Origin: Flavobacterium psychroterrae
Lineage (GTDB): Bacteria; Bacteroidota; Bacteroidia; Flavobacteriales; Flavobacteriaceae
Direction: 5' to 3'
Length of the DNA stretch: 64,000 nt
Assembly: GCF_018380615.1 (NCBI RefSeq)
Contig: NZ_JAGYVZ010000017.1
Coordinates: 1 to 64,000 of the forward strand
The notes beneath the pieces are model-generated. The model worked only from the letters and a program-made list of their open reading frames with translations. It made no database searches and was not told the DNA's origin. Made by a program: the position numbers and the translations under genes. Every line of letters starts with the position of its first letter. Position 1 is the stretch's first letter. This document shows, piece after piece, positions 1-7,939 of this stretch.

Positions 1-100
1 GAATAAACTGGAATGTTGTTTTTTAAAACTTTATTTATACAGCCAAGCTTAAACTCATAATCATATTTTACTCTTTTTTCCATAAAAATGCCCCCAAATA

Positions 101-126
101 GTGTCTAACTTTTTGGGGGCAGTTCA
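101..126. repeat. Possible solo IS3/IS150-type terminal repeat
   Basis: Read on the minus strand this stretch begins TGAACTGCCCCCAAAAAG and continues TTAGACAC. It resembles the terminal inverted repeats of IS3-family (IS150-group) elements as I remember them. No transposase lies nearby, so at most it is a remnant. With the CCCCC-rich stretch at 90-99 it also forms a hairpin (TGCCCCCAAA at 90-99 with TTTGGGGGCA at 112-121), so it may simply be a terminator-like stem. Confidence 0.3.
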
Positions 127-305
127 GGTTTTAAAAACCTGTCGGGTTTATTATTTCTAGCTCCATCGGAGCGATATATTTATAGCCCAATAATTATAAG
201 TTAGTTGATTCAAGCTCCATCGGAGCTATATATTTCACCCCGCTGGGGTTCTGTTACTATATGGTTATAAATTTCTATAAATATTTCGTCCTTCTAGGAC
301 TTGAT
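126..305. repeat. Cluster of REP-like short palindromes
   Basis: This gene-free stretch holds an AGGTTTT/AAAACCT inverted repeat followed by GTCGGGTTT (126-149) and four compact hairpins: GCTCCATCGGAGC (160-172), AGCTCCATCGGAGCT (213-227), ACCCCGCTGGGGT (237-249) and GTCCTTCTAGGAC (288-300). AT-rich linkers of the form TATATATTT or TATAAATATTT separate the hairpins. The arrangement looks like a REP-type array downstream of the minus-strand cvpA-like gene. Short open frames crossing it have no recognisable protein features and I treat them as noise. Confidence 0.6.
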
Positions 306-355
306 TCTTCAAAGAAAAAATGTATTAAAAACTGTCGGTTTCGCTTTAAATACGT

Positions 356-913
356 TTATTCTTTGTTAGTTTCAGAAGAAGTTTCATTCGATTTTTTCTC
401 ACTTTTAGCATGTTCCTCCTTAAAAGCATCATACCATTTTTCGATAGAAGGATAAACAAAAGCCGCTACTTTTTTTACCGGATTATAAAAAATAGATTTA
501 TCCAGAGTTTCTTTTTTGGCAAAAGTTTCATTGAAGTTTATTTTCTCAAACAGCGCAATAAAAACACTTATAATCAGGATTGTTTTCAGAACTCTGAAAA
601 AACCTCCGCCTAATTTATTCAGCCATCCTAAAAAAGCAAAATCGGCAATTCCGGTAAGGATTTTGGCTAAAAAATAAACGCCAATTACAACCAGAATAAA
701 AGTCAGGATAAAAGCCGTAATCTGGATTGTGTTTGGATTCCATGAAACGTGTTTCATGATTAATTCTTTCATGAAATAAGAGAATTTAATAGCAATATAA
801 ATTCCCAACAACAAAGAAATAAAAGAAGCGATTTCTACAAAAAGTCCGTTTTTAATTCCTTTATATAAACTGAAAGCCAAAAGCGCTCCAAAAATCATGT
901 CAAAAAGACTCAT
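356..913 (-). CDS. CvpA family membrane protein
   Basis: The protein of about 185 residues has four hydrophobic segments, the pattern of the CvpA family (colicin V production protein and relatives), followed by a charged Ser/Lys/Glu-rich C-terminal tail. The family sits in the inner membrane and its role in Bacteroidota is not settled. I place the start at the ATG at 913 (MSLFDMIFG). A longer TTG start at 940 would overlap a TATATTTG -7 box at 938-945 and is unlikely. The gene is a single unit on the minus strand, divergent from the small gene at 1252. Confidence 0.8.
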   Translation of the reverse strand: MSLFDMIFGALLAFSLYKGIKNGLFVEIASFISLLLGIYIAIKFSYFMKELIMKHVSWNPNTIQITAFILTFILVVIGVYFLAKILTGIADFAFLGWLNKLGGGFFRVLKTILIISVFIALFEKINFNETFAKKETLDKSIFYNPVKKVAAFVYPSIEKWYDAFKEEHAKSEKKSNETSSETNKE

Positions 914-937
914 ATTTTCTGTGGTTTTATTGAGGCG

Positions 938-945
938 CAAATATA
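938..945 (-). promoter_or_regulatory. Candidate -7 box of the cvpA-like gene
   Basis: On the minus strand TATATTTG fits the Bacteroidota -7 consensus TAnnTTTG and lies about 25 nt before the ATG at 913. I do not see a TTG at the ideal 17-19 nt spacing, so only the -7 half is supported. Confidence 0.4.
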
Positions 946-999
946 AAAGAATTATCTGCTTTATGCTGGCAAAGTTTTGTGGTTAGTTTTTAGCCCACA

Positions 1000-1125
1000 G
1001 ATTATACGGATTGAACGGATTTGCACAGATTAAATTATTTGGCTAATTAAATGTTAGAGGTTTTACAGGATGAAAAAAAATAAAAACCTGTGTTAATCCG
1101 TTAGACTTGTTAAAATCCGTGGCCA
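1000..1125. repeat. Imperfect inverted repeat of CACAGATT/AATCCGT words
   Basis: The gap 941-1251 has no gene. Its left part carries CCACAGATT, ACGGATT, ACGGATTT and CACAGATT words; its right part carries the complements CCTGTG, AATCCGTTAG and AATCCGTGG, forming a long imperfect inverted repeat. Near the right end (about 1218-1246) there are direct repeats of AATTCATAATTCAT. A TATCTTTG -7-like box lies at 1183-1190 ahead of the next gene. Confidence 0.5.
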
Positions 1126-1182
1126 ATTAATCCAATACAACAAGGCAAACCGTTAATTTTAGGTCATTGGCTTCGAAGTCCG

Positions 1183-1190
1183 TATCTTTG
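1183..1190 (+). promoter_or_regulatory. Candidate -7 box for the gene at 1252
   Basis: TATCTTTG matches TAnnTTTG. The nearest upstream TTG (1167-1169) is only 13 nt away, shorter than the usual 17-19, so the assignment rests on the -7 element alone. Confidence 0.4.
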
Positions 1191-1251
1191 CGAGCTAAAT
1201 TTTATGGTTTTTGAATTTATAATTCATAATTCATAATTCACAATTATAATA

Positions 1252-1608
1252 ATGTCCAGAGATACACAACTAAAAGAGCGATGGGAAAAGCTCGTCGATA
1301 TACTATCTAATCAATTTTCGCAAGGAGAAGACTTAGATTTAGATGCCATAATTTACCTCATTGGAGTTCAGGAACTCGGAAAAGTACACCGCGAATTCAA
1401 AAAAGACGAAAAATTAAACCTGATGCACATCGCGATTTGTCGATTATTAGAACCTTACGGGTTTTACGAATTCGACTTTTTTGATGCCGAAGGATGGCCA
1501 CATTACAAAGTAAAAGAAGAATTACCGGCATTAAAAGCAGGAGAGCAATCAGTTTTGATGAAAGAAGCCATTGTGAATTATTTTTTAGAAAGAGAACTTA
1601 TAGAGTAG
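1252..1608 (+). CDS. Conserved hypothetical protein, 118 aa
   Basis: This is a small soluble acidic protein starting MSRDTQLKERWEKLVDILSN. It has no signal peptide or membrane segment and is predicted to be mostly helical. A motif-like centre (YLIGVQELG, then H-rich LMHIAICRLLEPYGFYEFDFFD) suggests a compact all-alpha fold. I recognise the general type as a small protein often seen in Flavobacteriia but cannot assign a function. The ATG follows a TATCTTTG -7 box by about 60 nt. The stop runs directly into a tandem-word inverted repeat. Confidence 0.7.
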   Translation: MSRDTQLKERWEKLVDILSNQFSQGEDLDLDAIIYLIGVQELGKVHREFKKDEKLNLMHIAICRLLEPYGFYEFDFFDAEGWPHYKVKEELPALKAGEQSVLMKEAIVNYFLERELIE

Positions 1609-1700
1609 TTTTCAGTCTCAGTTTTCAGTCTCAGTTTTCAGTTACTGTAGACTGAGACTGAGACTGAGACTGAGACTGTAAACTGTAAACTGAGAAAAAA
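1609..1700. repeat. Tandem-word inverted repeat (TTTTCAGTCTCAG type)
   Basis: The left half repeats TTTTCAGTCTCAG-type words and the right half repeats the complement, ACTGAGACTGAG, with about 6 nt periodicity. Together they form a near-perfect long palindrome filling the whole gap between a stop codon and the next ATG. Related word sets occur at 7872-7935, 50465-50578 and 54212-54289. Confidence 0.8.
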
Positions 1701-1701
1701 G

Positions 1702-2229
1702 ATGTGTAGATATTCAATGGTTGCCTATAAACCACATTATGCTTGTTTTAATTGTCGGAAGACATTTAAGAGAAGATTAATGAATGACATCAAAAGGGGT
1801 GAAAAATCAGTTCTGGAAGCAAAGTGTCCGGAATGCGGTGGCTTAATGGCAAATATGGGACTTGATTTTGAATCACCAAAAAAAGACGACTTGAAAAAAT
1901 GGGAACATTTGAAAAGCTTATATTCGGTTGGCATTACTTTTCATTCTTGTGGTTGCAGCGGTCCGGGATACATTCCTAATTCAAAAGAAAAATTAATTGA
2001 ATATTTTGAGGATTTGAAAACAAACTATCTTAAAAATATTGATTTTTGGAGAACCAGAATAGAACCTTTGACCAAAGTCGAGCGTGACAAAGACAATCAG
2101 AGAAACTGGGGAACATTAAATGCTATTTCGGCAAACTTTAAAAAAGAGATTGTTAAAAATCAGGATGGAATAGATTTTTGGCTCAAAAAAGTACAGGAAA
2201 TAGAAAGCAAAATAAGTCTGATAAAATAG
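1702..2229 (+). CDS. Zinc-ribbon hypothetical protein, 175 aa
   Basis: The N-terminal third carries two Cys pairs, CFNC (residues 15-18) and CPEC (42-45), the spacing of a zinc ribbon. A Cys-rich patch HSCGCSGPGYIP follows near residues 80-91. The C-terminal half is helical and charged, with repeated DFW motifs (IDFWRTRIE, IDFWLKKVQEIE). It has no signal peptide, so it is probably cytoplasmic. The function is unknown to me; nucleic-acid or protein binding through the ribbon is a guess. It is flanked on the 5' side by a long palindromic repeat and on the 3' side by pheS. Confidence 0.7.
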   Translation: MCRYSMVAYKPHYACFNCRKTFKRRLMNDIKRGEKSVLEAKCPECGGLMANMGLDFESPKKDDLKKWEHLKSLYSVGITFHSCGCSGPGYIPNSKEKLIEYFEDLKTNYLKNIDFWRTRIEPLTKVERDKDNQRNWGTLNAISANFKKEIVKNQDGIDFWLKKVQEIESKISLIK

Positions 2230-2298
2230 TTGTGAAGGAATATCACAGTTTGCAAAGGAAACTTTAAATTTTAGACTTTAAACTTGAAACAAATTATG

Positions 2299-2306
2299 TA
2301 AATTTG
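2299..2306 (+). promoter_or_regulatory. Candidate -7 box of pheS
   Basis: TAAATTTG fits TAnnTTTG and lies 22 nt before the pheS ATG. No well-spaced TTG -33 element is visible. Confidence 0.4.
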
Positions 2307-2328
2307 TATTCTCAATTATTGAAGGAAA

Positions 2329-3348
2329 ATGATAGATAAGATAAAACAGCATATAGAGGAAGCTAAAGCCTTTAATGATAAAAATAAAGAATCCTTAGAG
2401 CAATTCCGTGTTAAATATTTAGGTAGTAAAGGGTTGTTAAAAGAACTTTTTACCGAGTTCAAAAATATTCCTAACGACCAGAAAAAAGACTTTGGACAAG
2501 TAATAAACACTTTAAAAGCTGTTGCTGAGGAAAAAGTAAGAGTTATTCAGGAAGAACTTGAAAGTAAAGAAGAAATAAAAGGAATGTTTGGCGATTTAAC
2601 GCGTGCTGCAGAACCGGTAATTATTGGTTCACGTCACCCGATATCGATCGTTAAAAATCAAATTATAGATATTTTTGCCAACATTGGCTTCAACGTTTCC
2701 GAAGGTCCGGAAATCGAAGATGACTGGCATAATTTTACCGCATTGAACTTACCGGAATACCATCCGGCGCGTGATATGCAGGATACATTTTTTATTCAGA
2801 CAAATCCTGATGTGTTGTTGCGTACGCATACATCATCTGTTCAGGTGCGTTATATGGAAAATAACAAACCGCCAATTCGTACTATTTCTCCGGGACGTGT
2901 ATTTCGTAACGAAGCAGTTTCGTCACGCTCGCACTGTATTTTCCATCAGGTAGAAGGATTGTACATTGACAAAGATGTTTCGTTTGCAGATTTGAAACAA
3001 ACATTACTTTATTTTACAAAAGAAATGTTCGGAAAATCAAAAATTCGTTTACGTCCGTCATACTTTCCGTTTACAGAACCAAGTGCTGAAATTGATATTT
3101 ATTGGGGCTTAAAAACCGAAACCGATTACCGTATCACAAAAGGAACTGGCTGGCTGGAAATTGGAGGTTGCGGAATGGTTGATCCAAACGTTCTTAAAAA
3201 CTGCGATATCAATCCAGACGAATACAACGGTTTTGCTTTCGGAATGGGAGTAGAGCGTATTGCAATGTTGTTGTACCAAATTGGTGATATTCGTATGTTT
3301 TACGAAAATGACGTTCGTTTCTTAGAGCAATTCAAAGCAAATATATAA
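2329..3348 (+). CDS. pheS: Phenylalanine--tRNA ligase alpha subunit
   Basis: This is the catalytic alpha subunit of the alpha2-beta2 enzyme that charges tRNA-Phe. The N-terminal coiled-coil that binds tRNA spans about residues 1-85. The class II core follows: motif 2 is [21 protein letters not shown] and motif 3 is [12 protein letters not shown]-like ([16 protein letters not shown]). At 339 residues it has the family's usual length. pheT is not adjacent, a common situation in Bacteroidota. A TAAATTTG box lies 22 nt upstream. The downstream gap is a tandem-word inverted repeat. Confidence 0.97.
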   Translation: MIDKIKQHIEEAKAFNDKNKESLEQFRVKYLGSKGLLKELFTEFKNIPNDQKKDFGQVINTLKAVAEEKVRVIQEELESKEEIKGMFGDLTRAAEPVIIGSRHPISIVKNQIIDIFANIGFNVSEGPEIEDDWHNFTALNLPEYHPARDMQDTFFIQTNPDVLLRTHTSSVQVRYMENNKPPIRTISPGRVFRNEAVSSRSHCIFHQVEGLYIDKDVSFADLKQTLLYFTKEMFGKSKIRLRPSYFPFTEPSAEIDIYWGLKTETDYRITKGTGWLEIGGCGMVDPNVLKNCDINPDEYNGFAFGMGVERIAMLLYQIGDIRMFYENDVRFLEQFKANI

Positions 3349-3349
3349 T

Positions 3350-3447
3350 TTAAGTCAAAAGTCATAAAGTCGAAAGTTGAAAGTCTCATAGTAATGGCTT
3401 TATGACTTTCGACTTTATGACTTTTGACTTTTAAATTTTTGACTCAT
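3350..3447. repeat. Tandem-word inverted repeat (AGTCATAAAGTC type)
   Basis: The left part reads AAGTCAAAAGTCATAAAGTC and similar words, the right part their complements (GACTTTATGACTTTTGACTT). The element fills the gap between the pheS stop and the ATG at 3448. Confidence 0.75.
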
Positions 3448-3855
3448 ATGAAAAAAGATATAACAATCCCAGAAGTAGAAAACGTATTTCTGGCAGCTGT
3501 TCAGGAATGGAGCGACGATTTTATGGAGAAAGTGTGGTATGCTTATCTTGTAAACGATAGTGACTTTAATTTAGACAGCGTAATGGTAGTTTCAAAAGCA
3601 TTTGGAACTATTGATGGCGAAATGAAAAAAACATCAGTTCTTCGTCATGCTTTTGTTGAAGTTCCGGCAGTTTCTGTAGTTAAAATTGAAATGATCGAAA
3701 AAAGTTTATTGGTTTTAAACAATGAGTTTATGGTAACATTTTTCATTGACAATAAACTCTACGACAAGAAATTCATCTTTAAATCAAACTTAATCAACGA
3801 AAACGATACTGAAGAAGTGCCAATTTTGTTTGTTGAGGGAGTGATGGTGAAGTAA
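3448..3855 (+). CDS. Conserved hypothetical protein, 135 aa
   Basis: I choose the ATG at 3448 (MKKDITIPEVENVFLAAVQEW), because the longer frame upstream is inside the palindromic repeat. The protein is small and soluble, alternating beta and alpha, with no signal peptide. Its sequence (AYLVNDSDFNLDSVMVVSKAFG, then an arm ending VPILFVEGVMVK) resembles a widespread uncharacterised Bacteroidota protein encoded next to pheS. I cannot assign a biochemical role; a location-based link to translation is only suggestive. A strong terminator follows. Confidence 0.7.
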   Translation: MKKDITIPEVENVFLAAVQEWSDDFMEKVWYAYLVNDSDFNLDSVMVVSKAFGTIDGEMKKTSVLRHAFVEVPAVSVVKIEMIEKSLLVLNNEFMVTFFIDNKLYDKKFIFKSNLINENDTEEVPILFVEGVMVK

Positions 3856-3857
3856 GA

Positions 3858-4004
3858 GTAGATGCAAGATTGGTAGATGCAAGAAGCAAGATAATAGAAG
3901 CAAGATATAAAGAATAAAAAAAAGCCAAGATCTAAATAAATTAGTCTTGGTTTTTTTTATATTATAAACAAAAAGCCTACATTTAGTCTTGCTTCTTGCA
4001 TCTA
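3858..4004. repeat. Tandem-word inverted repeat (GATGCAAGA type)
   Basis: GTAGATGCAAG and AAGAAGCAAG words on the left pair with TCTTGCTTCTTGCATC on the right. A terminator hairpin is nested in the middle. The element separates convergent genes. Confidence 0.6.
3925..3958. terminator. Bidirectional intrinsic terminator
   Basis: CCAAGA(t)CTAA pairs with TTAGTCTTGG across a five-base ATAAA loop, followed by eight T and preceded by a run of A. It can end transcription of the + strand gene at 3448 and of gpsA on the opposite strand. Confidence 0.8.
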
Positions 4005-4017
4005 AAAAGAGAGAGAT

Positions 4018-5013
4018 TTAATCCAAAGACTCCGTCAATTTCTTAAATACAGATTTAGCATCTTTTCCTTCGTATAAAATCGCATAAACTGCGTCGATAA
4101 TTGGCGTTTTTGCACCATAACCCTGATTTAGTTTATAAGCACTTTTGGTAGCATAATAACCTTCGGCAACCATGCTCATTTCCATCATCGCGCTTTTTAC
4201 CGTGTACCCTTTTCCAATCATATTTCCGAACATTCTGTTTCTGGAGAATACTGAATATCCCGTAACCAATAAATCGCCCAAGTAAGCCGAATCATTAATG
4301 TTACGTTTCATTTTATGTACTTTGCGGATGAATTTTTTCATTTCACGAATTCCGTTACTCATCATAACCGATTGAAAGTTATCTCCGTAACCTAAACCGT
4401 GCGCGATTCCGGCAGCAATGGCGTAAATGTTTTTAAGCATTGCAGCATATTCGGTACCAATAATATCATCGGATATTTTTGCTTTGATATAGTTTCCGGA
4501 TAAACGTTTTGCCACGATTTGAGCTTTATCAGGATCTCCACAAGCAATTGTTAAGTACGAAAGTCTTTCTAAAGCTACTTCTTCTGCGTGACAAGGACCT
4601 GTAATAACGCCAATGTTGTAGTAGGGAATGTCATATTGAATATGGAAATGCTCACCAACAATTAAACTTGTCTCAGGAACAATTCCTTTAATTGCCGAAA
4701 AGATAATTTTATCAGACAAAGAAACCGTTAAGTTTTTAAGTTCTGAATCTAAGAAAGCAGACGGAATAGCAAAAATTACGTAATCTGCATACTCAATCGC
4801 TTCATTTATATTATTAGTTAATTTAAGTTTTTTGGTGTCAAATTCAACCGAACTTAAATAATTTGGATTGTGTTTGTATTTCTGAATGTGCTCGATCGCA
4901 GCGTCATTACGCATATACCAGGCAATTTCCGAAAGATTTACGCATAACATCTTTGCAATTGCCGTAGCCCAACTTCCTCCTCCAATTACTGCAAATTTTA
5001 AATTTTCGCTCAT
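4018..5013 (-). CDS. gpsA: NAD(P)H-dependent glycerol-3-phosphate dehydrogenase
   Basis: The enzyme reduces dihydroxyacetone phosphate to sn-glycerol-3-phosphate for phospholipid synthesis. The N-terminal Rossmann motif is GGGSWATAIAKML (residues 11-23). The Bacteroidota form of the catalytic region is seen in AMLKNIYAIAAGIAHGLGYGDN, with Lys in LKN. At 331 residues it is full length. A TACTTTTG -7-like box lies on the minus strand at 5032-5039, about 20 nt upstream of the ATG. It converges with the small gene at 3448. Confidence 0.95.
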   Translation of the reverse strand: MSENLKFAVIGGGSWATAIAKMLCVNLSEIAWYMRNDAAIEHIQKYKHNPNYLSSVEFDTKKLKLTNNINEAIEYADYVIFAIPSAFLDSELKNLTVSLSDKIIFSAIKGIVPETSLIVGEHFHIQYDIPYYNIGVITGPCHAEEVALERLSYLTIACGDPDKAQIVAKRLSGNYIKAKISDDIIGTEYAAMLKNIYAIAAGIAHGLGYGDNFQSVMMSNGIREMKKFIRKVHKMKRNINDSAYLGDLLVTGYSVFSRNRMFGNMIGKGYTVKSAMMEMSMVAEGYYATKSAYKLNQGYGAKTPIIDAVYAILYEGKDAKSVFKKLTESLD

Positions 5014-5194
5014 TTTTTTAATAATTTAAAACAAAAGTACTTAATAATGCAGTAATAATACAAAATCTGATTTAAGAAATTTTGAAAACAGAGTTTGAGA
5101 AAATTTTGCTGTTAAAATGAAAGCTTAATTTAAGCAATGAGTTGACTATCTTTTCCTGAATAAAGGATAAATGAATTAAAAATTATTATTTTTG

Positions 5195-7696
5195 ATGAAA
5201 TTTCTCTCAAATATGACTAGTAAAATTTTCAGCCTTATTTTAATAGCCACTAACTGGCTTTCTTTCTCACAAAACACAGATCCGATTTATTTTGACAAAA
5301 AGTGGAAAGAAACTACTAAAGAAAATGCTTCTTTTTATAGAATTAATCCATTAAAAAAATTAGGTGATCTGGTTTTAATCGAAGATTTCTATATTAATAA
5401 AACCCCTCAATTTCAAGGTTACTCGTTGCAAAACGACGAAAATAGTTATGTTGGAGATATCGTTTGGTACGATGAAAATGGTTTCGATTCGGCAGTCTAT
5501 CAATATTACAACAATACTGCGGCTGAAGTTTTAACGTATTACTATCCCACTGGAAAAAAACGCAAAACCATTCAATATAAAAACGGAAGGAAAAACGGAT
5601 TTTCGATTGTTTATCATCAGGATGGAACTGTTTTAATGAAAGGAAAATATATTGATGGCAAACCGGTTGAAGGAGATTTTCAAGAAGTTAGAAACTGGGA
5701 AGACTATCAGAGCAACAGGTCAGATGGAGAAGCTAATGAAAAGGATAATGATGTTATTGTTGAAGCAGCACCTATAGTGGAAGATTATTCTGCTGGAACT
5801 AAAAAACAGGTCATAAAGAAAATAATTAAAAGCAAGATCTTCTGGATCAACTCTAAACAATTGGCACAGGAAACATGGTATGATATTAAGTATGACCGCA
5901 TGTATCGTTTTAAACAGATAAATTACGATCTGGCGGGAAAAGTGCTGCAAACAATAGAGCAAAGTAATTTTGAAGAATATAGTGGTAACGTTTCTAATGG
6001 TATTGCTTACGAATATTATGTTCAAAACCAATTTGCAGTCGCCATCAAATCGAAAACAACTTATAAAGAAACTCAGAAATCCGGTGAGGAAATTAAATAC
6101 TATCCAAATGGTAAGATTCAGGAATTCACTAAATATCAGGATGGAGAAAAAGTGGGCGATGCAATCGTTTATAATAAAAATGAAACGATAATGAAAAAGC
6201 GAACGTATAAAAACGGAGAGCCTTTTGAAGGTAATTTTGATGAAGATTTTACAGGAAGATTATTACTTAATGCAAATTATCGTAAAGGTTTAAAAGAAGG
6301 AGAAGCAATCGTAAAAACCGACAAAGACAGTATCGTCGCACAAGGTATTTATAAAAGTGATAAACCTTATAACGGAACCTTTATTTTAAAAACCGGAGAA
6401 GATCGTCATGAATTAATTCATGTTAGCGACTTTAAGAAAAACGGATTACAAAAAGTTTTTAATTACAATATTGACGCTATTGTTAAAACCTATACTTCTC
6501 TGAATGATGTGGTAAATGGCGAAACTGTTTTTTATGAAGATGGAAAAGTCATAGGAAAACTCGAATATAAAAACGGTTTGCCGTATGAAGGGAAATTAGT
6601 AGAATCTCAAACAGCAACAATTTATAAAAACGGGAAAATCGTACAACAGATTTTCTACAGAAGTAAATATGAAAGTACAGACGAGAATAATATTCTAAAA
6701 TCAATATACTTTGAAAACGGAAAAAGAACAAAAATTATTAATCATTCTTTTTTAATTACTCTGGACAAACAGGATTTTTATGTTGGAAATTATAAAAACG
6801 ATACGCCATATTCCGGGTATTTTTCTGCTGATTTGCGCGAGTTTAATTATATAGATTACTATGAAAACGGTATAAAAAAGTATCAGTATTCTAATAATTA
6901 TTTAGAAAACCTTGAAAAGTATCAATATCCAAATTACGATATAAAATCTACTTATAAAGACGGGAAAATAGTAGACGGTGTAGAATATATAAAATTAGAC
7001 CGCCAATTTATTTCAAAATATTGGAAAAAAGGAGTTTTAAAAAGCTTTGATGTAGATCTTTTTGCAATGCATTATTTTAATCGTTTTCATTTTGAATTGA
7101 AAAATAACGGTATTGAGATTACAGAATTTAATAAAAAACAAAAAGGCAGAATTGCCAGAGAAAAAATTGGTAATAAATATATCTGCCAATTAATTATAGG
7201 GGATAAAGTAGTAATGTCAAGTTCGTCAATCGAACTAGATAATGAATTGCCCGAACAAACGGGCAGTATCATGTATTATGAATCGGATCAAATAATCAAG
7301 GCTAAAATTATAGACTCTAAAGAAACAGATTATGAAGGCCGACGAGAATCAGAGATGTTTTATGAAATTTTTGCATCAACAGTTAATAGTGCTAAAACCA
7401 CAGAAGAAAACTTCAATTCAATAGCGCATGATTTTTCGACAAGCAAAAATATAGAAGCCATGTTTGGCAAAGGCGATAATGCTGATATACTAACAGGGTT
7501 AAGGTTTAACGGATCTAAAAAGCCGGAAATTGGAATTTTAGTATTAAAAAACAAAAACAATTCCTATGATTTAAAATCATTTTTAAATGGAAAAGTTTTG
7601 GAAGAAAAGAAAAATATTGAGATGAAAAATATCAGAAAAGAGGTTAAAATAATGACATCAAATTTTGAAAAGAAAATGAATGAAGATTTTAAGTAA
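5195..7696 (+). CDS. Large exported protein with YwqK/MORN-variant repeats
   Basis: This protein of about 833 residues has a signal peptide (hydrophobic SKIFSLILIATNWLSFSQ) and then many repeats of the YwqK/MORN-variant type. Each repeat has the form YYPNGKIQEFTKYQDGEKVG or YKNGEPFEG, i.e. a Y-x-N-G-K beta-hairpin unit. Units are densest in residues 100-480 and weaker after 580. The C-terminal 150 residues are charged and lack clear repeats. The function is unknown; such repeats form extended beta solenoids on cell surfaces. The ATG at 5195 directly follows a TATTTTTG box (5187-5194). If that box is a real promoter, translation would more likely start at the ATG at 5213 (MTSKIFSL). Confidence 0.75.
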   Translation: MKFLSNMTSKIFSLILIATNWLSFSQNTDPIYFDKKWKETTKENASFYRINPLKKLGDLVLIEDFYINKTPQFQGYSLQNDENSYVGDIVWYDENGFDSAVYQYYNNTAAEVLTYYYPTGKKRKTIQYKNGRKNGFSIVYHQDGTVLMKGKYIDGKPVEGDFQEVRNWEDYQSNRSDGEANEKDNDVIVEAAPIVEDYSAGTKKQVIKKIIKSKIFWINSKQLAQETWYDIKYDRMYRFKQINYDLAGKVLQTIEQSNFEEYSGNVSNGIAYEYYVQNQFAVAIKSKTTYKETQKSGEEIKYYPNGKIQEFTKYQDGEKVGDAIVYNKNETIMKKRTYKNGEPFEGNFDEDFTGRLLLNANYRKGLKEGEAIVKTDKDSIVAQGIYKSDKPYNGTFILKTGEDRHELIHVSDFKKNGLQKVFNYNIDAIVKTYTSLNDVVNGETVFYEDGKVIGKLEYKNGLPYEGKLVESQTATIYKNGKIVQQIFYRSKYESTDENNILKSIYFENGKRTKIINHSFLITLDKQDFYVGNYKNDTPYSGYFSADLREFNYIDYYENGIKKYQYSNNYLENLEKYQYPNYDIKSTYKDGKIVDGVEYIKLDRQFISKYWKKGVLKSFDVDLFAMHYFNRFHFELKNNGIEITEFNKKQKGRIAREKIGNKYICQLIIGDKVVMSSSSIELDNELPEQTGSIMYYESDQIIKAKIIDSKETDYEGRRESEMFYEIFASTVNSAKTTEENFNSIAHDFSTSKNIEAMFGKGDNADILTGLRFNGSKKPEIGILVLKNKNNSYDLKSFLNGKVLEEKKNIEMKNIRKEVKIMTSNFEKKMNEDFK

Positions 7697-7831
7697 AAGA
7701 CTTTTAGGAAAACAAAAAATTATTTTTAATCATACACAATAAAAACAAAACTATTACGTTATAACTAATTGTAAATTAGAATTTAATGAGTTTAGCAAAA
7801 ATTGAGTTAGTTAGTTTTGTTTTAGTATTGT

Positions 7832-7871
7832 AAAAAGGCGTTCCTGAAAATTCAAGAACGCCTTTTTTTTT
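7832..7871. terminator. Bidirectional intrinsic terminator
   Basis: AAAAAGGCGTTC (7832-7843) pairs with GAACGCC (7856-7862), followed by a run of T. The stem lies between the convergent genes at 5195 and 7940. Confidence 0.85.
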
Positions 7872-7935
7872 AGTTTACAGTTTACGGTCACAGTTTACAG
7901 TTTGTAATGCGACTGAATACCGCGACTGAAAACTA
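7872..7935. repeat. Tandem-word inverted repeat (CAGTTTAC / GCGACTGAA type)
   Basis: AGTTTACAGTTTACGGTCACAG words are followed by GCGACTGAATACCGCGACTGAAAAC, complementary in part. It belongs to the same word family as 1609-1700. Confidence 0.55.
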
Positions 7936-7939
7936 TTTA

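Noticed and set aside
261-613. Short + strand open frames between the REP-like cluster and the cvpA-like gene
   Set aside because: They cross hairpins or lie antisense to the cvpA-like gene and have no recognisable motif.
1609-1700. CRISPR array from the repeated CAGTCTCAG words
   Set aside because: There are no spacers of uniform length and no cas genes; the block is a self-complementary tandem-word palindrome.
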